Positions 21,051-31,225 of a stretch of 64,000 nucleotides of DNA are shown here, piece by piece. The position numbers were made by a program, and so were the translations under genes. The stretch's first letter is position 1; each line of letters opens with the position of its first letter. The stretch comes from Rhizobium sp. Leaf306. Its GTDB lineage: Bacteria > Pseudomonadota > Alphaproteobacteria > Rhizobiales > Rhizobiaceae. The stretch spans positions 558,001 to 622,000 of the forward strand of contig NZ_LMNX01000002.1 in assembly GCF_001423425.1 (NCBI RefSeq), written 5' to 3'. The notes under the pieces were generated by a model that was not told where the DNA came from, searched no databases, and saw only the letters and a list, made by a program, of their open reading frames with translations.

Positions 21051-21329
21051 AGCAACAGTCGACGAGCTAGACACCGGACTTGCGGGCAGGGTCGGACACC
21101 CCTTTGCCGCATTTCTGCTTAACTTCCGGCGGTATGCGCTTTTAAGTGCACCACCGAAACCAAATCGGGGCGGCGTAAAGACATTGGTTACCATAATCGT
21201 TCATTCTCATATGCAGTCGATTGGCGGCGATGAGCAGATCCTGTCTGCTTTCTCAGTCCGCTTTGATCTTGCGGGCAAGACTGCGAAAGCAGGCCTTGCC
21301 GGTGTGAGTAACGGTTCGGGTAACGAGTA

Positions 21330-22790
21330 ATGGCGCGTCAGTTGGAATCCAAAGCTTCGAAGCAGAACGGTCGCAAAGCGGCATCGAAAGCATCCTCGGC
21401 GCAGGCGCGCCGCAAGAAGTCCCGCTCACTCATGACGAATATGGCGCTTGGCGTCGGCTTTACCGTGGCGGCGCTGGTTGGTGCCTCGATGGTCACGGTC
21501 GCGACCTCGGTCAAGTCTGCCCCCAGCATCAGGTTCGAAACGGCCCTGCTTGCGCCACCGACCGCGCGCGAGCATCTCGTGGCTGCATCGGCGCGCACTG
21601 CGGACCGCAATCTCGATGTTTCGAAATTCTCCCGCCTTCCAGGCAGCGCGCCGGCGGAGCCGAAGCGCGGTCGTCTGGAAGGAGCGCAGCTTGCTGCTCT
21701 CTCTTCCCAGCGTCCTGATGACGCAAGCGTTCGTCAGTCGATGCATCTTGCGATGGCAAAGGCTGCCCGTCACGCCGAAACCGAACAGCAGTTTGCGGCC
21801 CTTGGCAAGCTTCGGCCCGGCTCCGACCAGATCAAGTCCGCCCTCGGTTCTGCCATGGAAAGTCTTGTGGTCGTAGCGCCACGCGGTAGTGAAGCTCTGG
21901 GCGCAATGCCCGACATTCTCCAGGAAGTTCAGCCGGCGACAGAGGTGGCGGAACTCAACACGATGAAGCCGGTGGAACTGGCGTCGCTCGAAAGCGATCT
22001 GCCGGAAAGCATGTCGGAGGATACGGTGGCGATTGCCGAACAGGCGACGCCGCTGCCTTCACCTGCGCCGACATCTCTCGCCCAGGCGCTGCCGAAAGCC
22101 GGACCACTGCCCGTCCTGCGTCCCGGTGCGGCCACCACCAGCGCTTCCATGGCCGTCGCTTCCGTCAAGCCTGAAAAGCCGAATGCACTTGCCGCAATCG
22201 CAGCCGTCGCACCGCAAAAGCCTGGCCGTGGCGACAACGATAACGACAAGCCAACCGTGCTTGCCTTTGCCAAGCCGAACAACCCGATGCGCGAAGAGCC
22301 TCTCGCTCCGTCGCAGGGTTCGCCGAAGTGGCCGGGCATTGGCACCAAGGTTGCGATCTACGACATCACCAACGGCGTTGTCATCATGCCGAACGGCAGC
22401 AAGCTCGAGGCCCATTCCGGCATCGGCAGCATGCGCGACAACCCGAAGTTCACGCATGTGAAGATGCGCGGCCCGACACCTCCGGGCACCTACAAGCTCT
22501 CGATGCGCGAATCGCTGTTCCACGGCGTTGCGGCGATCCGCCTGACGCCGACCGACGGCAAGGCGCCGCAGGGCCGCACGGGTCTTCTCGCCCACAGCTT
22601 CCTGCTTCGCGTTCGCGGCGACAGCCATGGTTGCGTGGCCTTCGCCGACTACGACAAGTTCCTGAAGGCCTTCCAGCGCGGCGAAATCACCCACATGATC
22701 ATCGTGCCGAAGTGGGATGGCAAGCGCCCCGGCGCCGGCCCAAGCGGCGGCGGCATCATGGCAAAGCTGTTCGGCAACAAAGACGCCTGA
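21330..22790 (+). CDS. exported protein with C-terminal Tlde1/DUF2778 (L,D-transpeptidase-like) domain
   Basis: The 486-aa protein has a basic N terminus, one membrane segment (about residues 35-56, MALGVGFTVAALVGASMV) and a long low-complexity Ala/Pro-rich region (about 60-325). Its C-terminal domain (about 335-475) matches DUF2778/Tlde1. The catalytic pattern is visible as LLAHSF followed by GDSHGCVAF, with H433 and C435. Family knowledge: Tlde1 domains act on peptidoglycan cross-links or tetrapeptides and include type VI effectors. Here the domain is fused to a membrane anchor in a housekeeping region with no secretion genes, so a role in the cell's own envelope is more likely. A strong terminator follows. 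Confidence 0.8.
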   Translation: MARQLESKASKQNGRKAASKASSAQARRKKSRSLMTNMALGVGFTVAALVGASMVTVATSVKSAPSIRFETALLAPPTAREHLVAASARTADRNLDVSKFSRLPGSAPAEPKRGRLEGAQLAALSSQRPDDASVRQSMHLAMAKAARHAETEQQFAALGKLRPGSDQIKSALGSAMESLVVVAPRGSEALGAMPDILQEVQPATEVAELNTMKPVELASLESDLPESMSEDTVAIAEQATPLPSPAPTSLAQALPKAGPLPVLRPGAATTSASMAVASVKPEKPNALAAIAAVAPQKPGRGDNDNDKPTVLAFAKPNNPMREEPLAPSQGSPKWPGIGTKVAIYDITNGVVIMPNGSKLEAHSGIGSMRDNPKFTHVKMRGPTPPGTYKLSMRESLFHGVAAIRLTPTDGKAPQGRTGLLAHSFLLRVRGDSHGCVAFADYDKFLKAFQRGEITHMIIVPKWDGKRPGAGPSGGGIMAKLFGNKDA

Positions 22791-22803
22791 TTAAACTCAA
22801 CAA

Positions 22804-22835
22804 AAAACGGAGCCTTTTAGGCTCCGTTTTTCGTT
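22804..22835. terminator. bidirectional terminator between convergent genes
   Basis: AAAACGGAGCC (22804-22814) pairs perfectly with GGCTCCGTTTT (22820-22830) over loop TTTTA, followed by more T residues. It ends just before the amidohydrolase stop and serves both strands. Confidence 0.9.
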
Positions 22836-22836
22836 G

Positions 22837-23991
22837 TCAGCCCAGCGTCTGCCGCGTTGCGGCCAGGAAGATGCGCGCGCCGATCGCAATCAGATCGTCG
22901 GGATAATCATAAGTCGGATTGTGCAGGGCAGGGTGGCTTTCGCCGGCGCCGAGAAACAGCATGGCCGATTTCGAGACCTTAGCGAAGCGACCGAAATCCT
23001 CCGAGGCGCGGTAGGCTTCCCCAGCGACATGCGGCACGCCCTCGGCATCCATGGCGGCCCTCAGGATGTCGGCTGCAGCGGGATCGTTGATGCAGTGGCC
23101 GAACACATCCTGATAGGACAAGGCCAGGGCCAGCCCATCCGCCGCAGCCGCGTCTCTCGCCATTGTCTCCGCCTGTTCGACAAGAGCGGACATCTGATCA
23201 TCCGTCGAGGTGCGCAGCGTCACCCAGATCTCGCCATGCGCCGGTGAAATGCCCGCCGCGAGTTCACCGATCGTCACGTGGGTCACGGTCGCTCGCACGA
23301 GGTCGTCGTTTTCGACAGAGCCTGCCGAAATACCGCTCAGGGCTGGCAGCAGCCTGGCCACGGCCGAAACCGGCGAGATCCCGGTCTCTGGCCATGCCGC
23401 GTGGGCAGTCTTGCCGGTCAGGATGATTTTCATGCCGCGCGACGCGCAATTGGTCGGGCCGTCCTTCAGATGAACGTGGCCGAGCGGGATGCCCGGCATG
23501 TTGTGCAGGGACAGGCTGATATCGGGCGTCAGGTCCCGAAACTTGTCGTCGGCAAGGACCGCTGCCGCCCCGGCGCCGGTTTCCTCCGCCGGCTGGAACA
23601 GGAGAACGACACGACCCTTCGCTGGCCGCCGACGTCCGAGCGCGCGGCCGACCGCCGCAAGCGTTGCCATATGCCCGTCATGGCCGCACATATGGCTTTT
23701 TCCCGATACCTTCGACTTGTGCTCGGGGTCGCCGAGTTCCTCGATCGGAAGAGCATCGAGCTCCGCCCGCAGCATCACCGTCATTCCGGGCAGGCCACTG
23801 TCGTAGACGACCGCGACGCCGGCGCCACCCAGACCCTCAACGATCGCGTCCGGACCGGTCTCCGACAGAAACCGCACCACCTCGCGAGCGGTTTCCACTT
23901 CCTCACCGGACACATCAGGCATGGTATGAAGCCGGCGGCGCCATGCGGTGAGTTCGACGACGTCGCTGTTGCTGAGGGAGATGTCATTCAT
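22837..23991 (-). CDS. M20 family amidohydrolase (HipO-like)
   Basis: This 384-aa cytoplasmic metalloenzyme belongs to the M20D group (hippurate hydrolase, N-acyl amino acid amidohydrolase, IAA-amino acid hydrolase). Metal-binding features are MLRAELDALPI, SHMCGHDGHMATL, FQPAEETGAGA, LSLHNMPG and the late HNPTYDYPDD. The dimerisation (lid) domain lies near residues 180-290 (KIILTGKTAHAAWPE). The exact acyl-amino acid substrate cannot be told. Confidence 0.9.
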   Translation of the reverse strand: MNDISLSNSDVVELTAWRRRLHTMPDVSGEEVETAREVVRFLSETGPDAIVEGLGGAGVAVVYDSGLPGMTVMLRAELDALPIEELGDPEHKSKVSGKSHMCGHDGHMATLAAVGRALGRRRPAKGRVVLLFQPAEETGAGAAAVLADDKFRDLTPDISLSLHNMPGIPLGHVHLKDGPTNCASRGMKIILTGKTAHAAWPETGISPVSAVARLLPALSGISAGSVENDDLVRATVTHVTIGELAAGISPAHGEIWVTLRTSTDDQMSALVEQAETMARDAAAADGLALALSYQDVFGHCINDPAAADILRAAMDAEGVPHVAGEAYRASEDFGRFAKVSKSAMLFLGAGESHPALHNPTYDYPDDLIAIGARIFLAATRQTLG

Positions 23992-24050
23992 CAGATTCTA
24001 AAGCCCTCATCATGGTCACGACCCTCGTTTGCGAGTGAGTAGACGTCTCG

Positions 24051-26627
24051 TCAGCCCGCCTTCTCCACGAACCCGTCCAGCACCCGCTTTTGCCCTGCCT
24101 TGTCGAACTCGATCGTCAGCTTGTTGCCTTCGATCGCGGTGATATTGCCGTTGCCGAACTTGATGTGGAAGACCCGGTCACCGGTGGTGAATTTCGACGG
24201 CGTGTCGGTTGTCGATTTGGCGACCAGCTCGCCGTCGATCGTGCGGCCGCGGGGGCCGCTTTCGCCGTAGCCGATGCGTTCCACGGCGTGGCCGGAGCGG
24301 CTGCCCCAGTTGTCGCGGGTGGCATCTGTCTTGTTGGCCTGGGCGCGTTTCCAGCCGGGCGTCGAATAGGAGTTGCCGGCGAAGGCATCCGCCTTGTCGA
24401 AGCGCGACTGGCCGTAGCCGCCGCGGCCGCCATAGCCGCCGAAGCTTGAGGATTCCGATGCCGCGACATCGACATGGCTCGGCGGCAGTTCATCGAGAAA
24501 GCGCGAGGGCATTGTGGATTGCCACAGGCCGTGGATGCGGCGGTTCGAGACGAACCAGATATGGCAGCGGCGTTTTGCGCGGGTGATGCCGACATAGGCG
24601 AGGCGGCGTTCCTCCTCCAGCCCGGAGCGGCCGCCTTCGTCCAGCGCGCGCTGGTGCGGGAACAGGCCTTCCTCCCAGCCGGGCAGGAACACGGTCTCGA
24701 ATTCCAGACCCTTGGCCGAGTGGAGCGTCATGATCGAGACGGCATCGAGGTTCTCGTTGGTCTCGGCATCCATGACGAGCGAGACGTGCTCTAGGAAGCC
24801 GCGCATGCTCTCGAACTGCTCCATCGAGCGGATCAGTTCCTTGAGGTTTTCCAGCCGCCCCGGCGCTTCGGCGGTCTTGTCGTTCTTCCACATGTCGGTA
24901 TAGCCCGACTCTTCGAGGATCTGCTCGGCCAGTTCCGTATGCGGCACGGTTTCGAGACGTGCCTGCCAGTTGCGAAAATTCTGCACGACATCGAACAGGG
25001 CCTTGCGGGCCTTCGGCTTCAGCTCGTCGGTCTCGATCATTTCGCTTGCGGCCTGAAGCATGGGCACATCGCGGGCGCGGGCGCTGTCATGCAGGTAGCG
25101 TATGGTCGTGTCGCCGAGGCCGCGCTTTGGTGTGTTGACGATGCGCTCAAAGGCAAGGTCGTCGGCCGGCTGGCAGACCATGCGGAAATAGGCCATCGCA
25201 TCGCGGATCTCGAGCCGCTCGTAAAAGCGCGGGCCGCCGATGACGCGGTAGTTGAGGCCGAGCGTCACGAACCGGTCTTCGAACTCGCGCATCTGGAACG
25301 AGGCGCGCACCAGGATCGCCATGTCGTTCAGCGCGTGTTTCTTGGCATCGCTGCGACCATCGCCGCGCTGCAGCCGCTCGATCTCCTCACCGACGGCACG
25401 GGCTTCCTCTTCGCTATCCCAGGCGGCGTGGACGATGACCTTTTCGTCCTCGGGATCGACCCGGTCGGTAAACAGCGTCTTGCCGAGGCGTCCTTCGTTA
25501 TGGGCGATCAGATGGCCGGCAGCGCCGAGGATATGCTCAGTCGAGCGGTAGTTGCGCTCAAGCTTGATGACCTTGGCGCCCGGGAAATCCTTGTCGAAGC
25601 GAAGGATGTTTTCCACTTCGGCGCCGCGCCAACCATAGATCGACTGGTCGTCGTCGCCGACGCAGCAGACGTTTTGCGGCACATCCTTCGGGCGCTGAGC
25701 GAGAAGACGCAGCCACATATACTGGGCCGTATTGGTGTCCTGATACTCGTCGACGAGGATATAGCGGAACCGCTGGTGGTATTCCTTCAGCAGATCCGGT
25801 GCCTTGCGGAACAGGGCGATCGGGTGCAGCAGAAGGTCGCCGAAATCGCAGGCGTTGAGCGTGCGCAGGCGGGCCTGATAGGCGGCATAGAGTTCGCGGC
25901 CCTTGCCGTTGGCAAAGGCCCGGGCGTCGCCTTCCGGAATGTCGGGCGGCAACAGGCCCTTGTTCTTCCAGCCATCGATCATGCCGGCGAACTGCTTGGC
26001 CGGCCAGCGCTTGTCATCCAGACCTTCCGCCTGGATGAGCTGCTTGATCAGGCGCACGACGTCGTCGGTGTCTAAGATGGTGAAATCGGATCGCAGGCCG
26101 ACCAGCTCCGAATGGCGCCGCAGCAGTTTGACGCCGATCGAGTGAAACGTGCCGAGCCACGGCATGCCTTCGACGGCGCCGCCGACGAGAACGCCGATGC
26201 GCTCCTTCATCTCGCGCGCAGCCTTGTTGGTAAAGGTCACGGCGAGAATCTGGCTCGGATAGGCGCGGCCGGTCTCCAGCAGATGGGCAATACGGGTGGT
26301 CAGCACCCGCGTCTTGCCGGTTCCGGCGCCCGCCAGAACCAGAACGGGTCCATCCAAAGTCTCGACTGCTTCGCGCTGTTCCGGGTTAAGGCCAGTCATA
26401 TAGTCGGGCGACGGCCGGTTGCCGCCGCGCGCCGCCATGGCCCGTGCCGCGATCCCCAAACCACCGGAGGCACCACCGGAACTACCAGCAGGAACGGGAG
26501 CCGAACCATGGTTGCCAGCCGATGCCGGCACCGGGCGCTGGTCCGATTGGTCTTCGCCTCGCGCCTTGCGGGGGGCGGGCTCCGGCTCCTCATCGAAGAA
26601 AGGAATGTCGTCGTAACTGTTACTCAT
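24051..26627 (-). CDS. uvrD: UvrD/PcrA-type superfamily 1 DNA helicase
   Basis: This 858-aa 3'-5' DNA helicase acts in nucleotide excision and mismatch repair. Walker A is AGAGTGKT at residues 99-106, preceded by GLNPEQREAVE (Q motif). Other helicase motifs are ILAVTFTNKAAREM, LVDEYQDTN, VGDDDQSIYGWRGAE, LERNYRST, VSIMTLHSAKGLEFETVF and LAYVGITRA. The first 75 residues are a charged, Gly/Pro-rich extension. The C-terminal tail has a tudor-like UvrD end (GDRVFHIKFGNGNITAIEGNKLTIEFD). A weak SOS-box-like sequence lies upstream. Confidence 0.95.
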   Translation of the reverse strand: MSNSYDDIPFFDEEPEPAPRKARGEDQSDQRPVPASAGNHGSAPVPAGSSGGASGGLGIAARAMAARGGNRPSPDYMTGLNPEQREAVETLDGPVLVLAGAGTGKTRVLTTRIAHLLETGRAYPSQILAVTFTNKAAREMKERIGVLVGGAVEGMPWLGTFHSIGVKLLRRHSELVGLRSDFTILDTDDVVRLIKQLIQAEGLDDKRWPAKQFAGMIDGWKNKGLLPPDIPEGDARAFANGKGRELYAAYQARLRTLNACDFGDLLLHPIALFRKAPDLLKEYHQRFRYILVDEYQDTNTAQYMWLRLLAQRPKDVPQNVCCVGDDDQSIYGWRGAEVENILRFDKDFPGAKVIKLERNYRSTEHILGAAGHLIAHNEGRLGKTLFTDRVDPEDEKVIVHAAWDSEEEARAVGEEIERLQRGDGRSDAKKHALNDMAILVRASFQMREFEDRFVTLGLNYRVIGGPRFYERLEIRDAMAYFRMVCQPADDLAFERIVNTPKRGLGDTTIRYLHDSARARDVPMLQAASEMIETDELKPKARKALFDVVQNFRNWQARLETVPHTELAEQILEESGYTDMWKNDKTAEAPGRLENLKELIRSMEQFESMRGFLEHVSLVMDAETNENLDAVSIMTLHSAKGLEFETVFLPGWEEGLFPHQRALDEGGRSGLEEERRLAYVGITRAKRRCHIWFVSNRRIHGLWQSTMPSRFLDELPPSHVDVAASESSSFGGYGGRGGYGQSRFDKADAFAGNSYSTPGWKRAQANKTDATRDNWGSRSGHAVERIGYGESGPRGRTIDGELVAKSTTDTPSKFTTGDRVFHIKFGNGNITAIEGNKLTIEFDKAGQKRVLDGFVEKAG

Positions 26628-26845
26628 CCGGCCAATGTAGTGATTCGGGCTCGAAAGACCAGCCGATGTTCTCTTTTCATTCCTGTGTTTCCCCTAGGAA
26701 TCGTTCGGATTCGTGTCGTTGAAGCTCTGACACATCCGTGAAATCGCGTGATGTTACAAAACAGTAAGGTAGGTTCCTCGACCTTGCCAGTTGGGCGCGA
26801 AACGGGGATACTTGCACCACTTATCGATAGACTTGCGAGGAATGA

Positions 26846-28024
26846 ATGCGGATCTGGAACCAGCTTCTGATGTCGGTTGCGGTACTGCTCGGAGGGCTCT
26901 GTCTCTGGGTCTACCTGTCGGCAGATGCCGGGCGGTCACTGATTTCGATGGGCGTTCCCGCAGGCATGGTGACTTCCATCAATCCTGATGTCGCCGAGCC
27001 GGCGGCCGCAACGGTTGCGGGCTCACCGGCTTCGTCATCGCGCGGCGGGCAGCGGGGCGGCGGTGAGAGCCAGGTGGTGTTGGTTGCAACCAGACCCGTC
27101 GGAACCGGTGTGGTCAACGACAGACTGTCGGCGATCGGTGACGGCGAGGCGATCCAGTCGGTTATCGTGATGCCGCAGGCGACGGGCACCGTAAACGAGA
27201 TCCTCGTCAAATCCGGCGACATGGTCAAAAAGGGCCAGATTCTTGCGCAGCTCGATGACGATGAGCAGATCATCCTGCGCGATCAGGCGCAGGTGGTGTT
27301 GCGCAGTGCGCGTGAGAAATCCGATACTTACCGGAACCTCAAGAGCTTCTCCCGCCTCGACGTGCTCGACGCGCAGATTGCGTCCGAAACGGCGCAGCTG
27401 ACGGTCACCAACGCCGAACTGGCGCTGAAGCGTCGCTCGGTCGTCGCGCCAATCGATGGGATCGTCGGCATCGTCGCGGTCAATATCGGTGACAACGTCA
27501 CGACCGCGAGCAATATCGTGACGATCGACAACCGTACCGAGCTGCTGGTGGATTTCTGGGCGCCGGAGCGTTTCGCGGTTCAGGTCAAGCCTGGCATGCC
27601 GGTCGAGGCCGCCTCCGTCTCGCGTCCAGGCCGCACCTTCGAGGGTTCGGTCGAGGCCGTCGACAACAGGGTCGATCCGGCAAGCCGTACGATCCGCATT
27701 CGTGCCAGAATTCCCAATGTTGATGACGAACTCCGCGCCGGCATGTCTTTCGGCGTGACGATGCGGTTTCCGGGCGAGACCTTTCCAAGCGTCGATCCGC
27801 TTGCAGTCCAGTGGGATGCGAAAGGCTCGTTCGTCTGGCATATCGTCGATCACAAATCGGTCAAGGAGCGGGTGAGGGTGATCCAGCGCAATCCCGATGC
27901 GATCCTCGTTTCAGCCAATCTGAAGGATGGCGATATCGTTGCGACTGAGGGCCTCCAGCGGGTTCGCGCAAACGGTGCCGTTCGTATTGCCGGTGAAAAG
28001 CCGCCGGAGGTCGCCAGCCGATGA
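26846..28024 (+). CDS. RND efflux periplasmic adaptor (membrane fusion protein)
   Basis: This 392-aa protein is the membrane fusion subunit of an RND pump. It has an N-terminal membrane anchor (LMSVAVLLGGLCLWVYL), a lipoyl-like motif (GTVNEILVKSGDMVKKGQILAQLDD), a short coiled-coil hairpin (about residues 150-190), a beta-barrel (SVVAPIDGIVGIVAVNIGDNV) and a membrane-proximal domain. The stop overlaps the start of the pump gene (ATGA at 28021-28024), so the pair is one operon. No outer-membrane factor gene lies nearby, so the pump must borrow one from elsewhere. Confidence 0.92.
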   Translation: MRIWNQLLMSVAVLLGGLCLWVYLSADAGRSLISMGVPAGMVTSINPDVAEPAAATVAGSPASSSRGGQRGGGESQVVLVATRPVGTGVVNDRLSAIGDGEAIQSVIVMPQATGTVNEILVKSGDMVKKGQILAQLDDDEQIILRDQAQVVLRSAREKSDTYRNLKSFSRLDVLDAQIASETAQLTVTNAELALKRRSVVAPIDGIVGIVAVNIGDNVTTASNIVTIDNRTELLVDFWAPERFAVQVKPGMPVEAASVSRPGRTFEGSVEAVDNRVDPASRTIRIRARIPNVDDELRAGMSFGVTMRFPGETFPSVDPLAVQWDAKGSFVWHIVDHKSVKERVRVIQRNPDAILVSANLKDGDIVATEGLQRVRANGAVRIAGEKPPEVASR

Positions 28025-31000
28025 GCAGCAACCACAGCGGAAACTCCAATAACGACCCTTCGGCGAACCAGTCCGGCCAGTCTGGCGGCAAGCAGAACGG
28101 CTTCACCGCGCTCTTCGTGCGTCGTCCGGTTCTTGCCGCGGTTCTGAATACGCTTCTCGTCGTCGCAGGCCTTGCCGCTCTGGCGGGGGTCGAGGTGCGC
28201 GAGTTGCCGGATGTGGACCAGCCGGTCATCACCATCCGCACCACCTATGACGGCGCTTCTGCCCAGACGATGGACCAGGAGGTGACCGATATCATCGAGG
28301 GCGCGGTTGCCCGTGTGGCCGGCCTCAAGGCCGTTTCGTCGGAATCGCAGTTCGGCCAGAGCCGCGTCACGCTGGAATTCAACGACACCGCCGATCTTGC
28401 GGTCGCGGCCAACGACGTGCGCGATGCGCTTGGACGCGTCACCGGGCAGCTGCCCGACGATGTGGACGAGCCGCGTATCGTCAAGGCCGATTCCGACAGC
28501 CAGCCAATCATGCGGCTTGCCGTCACGTCGAACACGCTCTCCATGGAAGACCTGACGCTTCTGGTCGATAACGAGGTGTCCGACCGGCTTGCGTCGGTGG
28601 ATGGCGTGGCCGACGTGGAACTCTACGGCGATCAGGAGAAGGTATTCCGCGTCGACGTGAACCAGACGGCGCTCGCCAGTCGCGGACTGACGATTGCGGA
28701 TCTGGCCGAGGCGCTTTCGACGGCTGCGCTCGACGTGCCCGCCGGGTCGCTCGAATCCTCGACGCAGGACATCGTCGTGCGCGCGACGGCGAGCCTGACC
28801 AAGCCCGAAGACTTCGAAAACGTCATGCTGGGCAACAATGTCCGGCTGCGCGACGTGGCGACCGTAATGCTCGGGCCGGATGATGGCACGACGGCATTGC
28901 GATCAAATGGCGTTCCGGGCGTTGGTCTTGGCGTTCTGCGCCAGGCGCAATCGAATACGCTCAGCATTTCGGAAGGTGTAAGGGCCGCCGTCGCCGATCT
29001 CCAGAAGACGTTGCCCAAGGGCACGCGCATTGCCATCACCAGTGATGACGCGGTGTTCATCGAAGGCGCGCTGCACGAGGTCGAGATCGCGCTGGCGCTG
29101 TCGGGAACGATCGTCATTGCGGTCATCTATCTCTTCCTGCGCGACTGGAAGGCGACGCTGATCCCGGCGCTTACCATGCCGGTGGCGCTGATCGGTACGC
29201 TGGTCGCGATCTATGCCGTCGGGTTCTCGATCAACATTCTGACGCTGCTGGCGATCGTGCTCGCGACCGGCCTTGTGGTGGATGACGCGATCGTCGTTCT
29301 CGAAAATATCGTGCGGCGACGATCCGAGGGGATGGGTCCGCGCGCGGCCGCCGTGATTGGCACGCAGGAGGTTTTCTTCGCGGTGCTGGCGACGACCGCG
29401 ACGCTTGCCGCCGTGTTTATTCCGCTATCCTTCCTCCCCGGCCAGATGGGCGGCCTGTTCCGCGAGTTCGGTTTCGTTCTGGCGTTTGCCGTCGCGCTGT
29501 CTTCGGTTACGGCGCTGACGCTTTGCCCGATGCTTGCCTCGCGCATGCTGACAAAGCCGATACAGGAAAAGAACGACGGCCTGCTTGGCCGGTTCGGCAC
29601 GCTGTTTGCCAATTTCTACCGGGTGACGCTGCATGCCTGCCTTGGCGCGCCGGCGATCGTCATCGTCTTTGCGCTGCTGTTCGGCGGTGCCGGATATATG
29701 GCCTTCAAGACAGTCAAGAGCGAACTTACCCCACCGGAAGACCGGGCCATGGTCATGCTGCGGGCGACGGCACCCGAAGGCATCAGCCTGCAATATATGC
29801 GCGACAAGCTGCAGCAGATCGAAGAAAAACTGCAGCCGCTGGTGGCTTCCGGCGAGATCCAAAACATCTATTCGATCTCGGGACAGGGTGGCGCCACCAA
29901 TAACGGCTTCATGGTTCTGACCCTTGCACCGTGGTCCGAGCGAGAGCGCAGCCAGGCCGATATCGTGCGCGATATCAACGCGGCCACCGCGACCGTGCCG
30001 TCGCTTCGCGCCTTTGCGACGCAGCAGAACAGTCTGCGTATCCGCGGCGCCGGCAACGGGTTGCAGATGGCGATGGTCGGCACCAACCACGAACAGCTGA
30101 CGGCCGCCGCACTGAAACTGGTGGACCAGCTGCGCGCGAGCGGAATGTTCGATACGCCGCGTCTCAACAACGAGCCGACACAGGCGCAAATTTTTGTGTC
30201 GGTAAACCGCGAGCGGGCATCCGACCTCGGGATCGACATCACCAATCTCGGCACGTCGCTGCAGTCTCTTCTCGAAGGGCGGTCTGTGGTGGACGTGTTT
30301 GTCGACGGCGAGGCGACGCCGGTCAAGTTGACATCGACCACTCGTCCGATCGACGATCCGACGGATCTCGAGAACATTTTCCTGAAGGCCAAGGATGGCC
30401 GCATGGTGCCGCTTTCGACCGTGGCGACACTTGAAGAAAGGGCCGTCGCGCCAAGGCTCACCCGTGAACAAAGGCTCGCGGCCGTTTCCTTCTCGGCGAG
30501 CCTTAAGGATGGGGTCTCGCTCGGTCAGGCGGTCCAGGTGGCGACCGAGCTTGCCCAGCCACTTCTGCCTGCCGGATCGCGTCTCATTCCGCTAGCAGAG
30601 GCTGCGACACTCAAGGAAAACTCGAGCGGCATGGCGCTGACATTCGGCTTTGCGATCGCCATCATCTTCCTGGTGCTTGCGGCGCAGTTCGAAAGCGTCC
30701 TGTCGTCGATCATCATCATGTCCACCGTGCCGCTGGGACTAGCGTGTGCTGCCTTCGCGCTGGTGCTGACGGGCTCCAGTCTCAACGTCTATAGCCAGAT
30801 CGGGCTTGTGCTGCTTGTCGGGGTAATGGCGAAAAACGGCATTCTGATCGTCGAGTTTGCCAACCATCTCCGCAACGAGGGCGCCTCCTGCCGCGAGGCG
30901 ATCGAACGGGCGTGCGCGATCCGTCTTCGACCGGTGATGATGACGATGATCGCCACCGTGATCGGCGGCGTGCCTCTGGTTCTTGCCAAGGGCGCCGGTG

Positions 31001-31215
31001 CCGAAGCCCGTATCGCGCTCGGCTGGGTGATCGTCGGTGGCCTCGGCATGGCAACCATGGTGACGCTCTACATAACCCCCGTCGCCTACCTTCTGATTGC
31101 CCGCTTCTCCAAGCCGCAGATGCATGAGGAACAGCGTCTGCAGGACGAGCTGGAAAGCGCCCGCAAAGGACGCGCCAACGATACGAAAGAGCAGCAGCTG
31201 ATGGCTGCGGAGTAG
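28021..31215 (+). CDS. RND family efflux pump, inner membrane subunit
   Basis: This 1064-aa protein is a proton-driven hydrophobe/amphiphile efflux pump of the AcrB/MexB class. It has the expected 12 membrane segments in two halves with two large periplasmic loops. The proton-relay aspartates are in TM4 (ATGLVVDDAIVVLENI), and the second half has a GLVLLVGVMAKNGILIVEFANHL motif. An unusual Ser/Asn/Gly-rich cytoplasmic N terminus (about 30 residues) precedes TM1. Substrates are unknown; no dedicated repressor gene lies next to it. Confidence 0.94.
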   Translation: MSSNHSGNSNNDPSANQSGQSGGKQNGFTALFVRRPVLAAVLNTLLVVAGLAALAGVEVRELPDVDQPVITIRTTYDGASAQTMDQEVTDIIEGAVARVAGLKAVSSESQFGQSRVTLEFNDTADLAVAANDVRDALGRVTGQLPDDVDEPRIVKADSDSQPIMRLAVTSNTLSMEDLTLLVDNEVSDRLASVDGVADVELYGDQEKVFRVDVNQTALASRGLTIADLAEALSTAALDVPAGSLESSTQDIVVRATASLTKPEDFENVMLGNNVRLRDVATVMLGPDDGTTALRSNGVPGVGLGVLRQAQSNTLSISEGVRAAVADLQKTLPKGTRIAITSDDAVFIEGALHEVEIALALSGTIVIAVIYLFLRDWKATLIPALTMPVALIGTLVAIYAVGFSINILTLLAIVLATGLVVDDAIVVLENIVRRRSEGMGPRAAAVIGTQEVFFAVLATTATLAAVFIPLSFLPGQMGGLFREFGFVLAFAVALSSVTALTLCPMLASRMLTKPIQEKNDGLLGRFGTLFANFYRVTLHACLGAPAIVIVFALLFGGAGYMAFKTVKSELTPPEDRAMVMLRATAPEGISLQYMRDKLQQIEEKLQPLVASGEIQNIYSISGQGGATNNGFMVLTLAPWSERERSQADIVRDINAATATVPSLRAFATQQNSLRIRGAGNGLQMAMVGTNHEQLTAAALKLVDQLRASGMFDTPRLNNEPTQAQIFVSVNRERASDLGIDITNLGTSLQSLLEGRSVVDVFVDGEATPVKLTSTTRPIDDPTDLENIFLKAKDGRMVPLSTVATLEERAVAPRLTREQRLAAVSFSASLKDGVSLGQAVQVATELAQPLLPAGSRLIPLAEAATLKENSSGMALTFGFAIAIIFLVLAAQFESVLSSIIIMSTVPLGLACAAFALVLTGSSLNVYSQIGLVLLVGVMAKNGILIVEFANHLRNEGASCREAIERACAIRLRPVMMTMIATVIGGVPLVLAKGAGAEARIALGWVIVGGLGMATMVTLYITPVAYLLIARFSKPQMHEEQRLQDELESARKGRANDTKEQQLMAAE

Positions 31216-31225
31216 GGGCTTGCCT

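Noticed and set aside
24939-26075. 378-aa open frame antisense to uvrD
   Set aside because: Opposes a clear helicase gene; the Leu/Ala/Val-rich translation has no motif.
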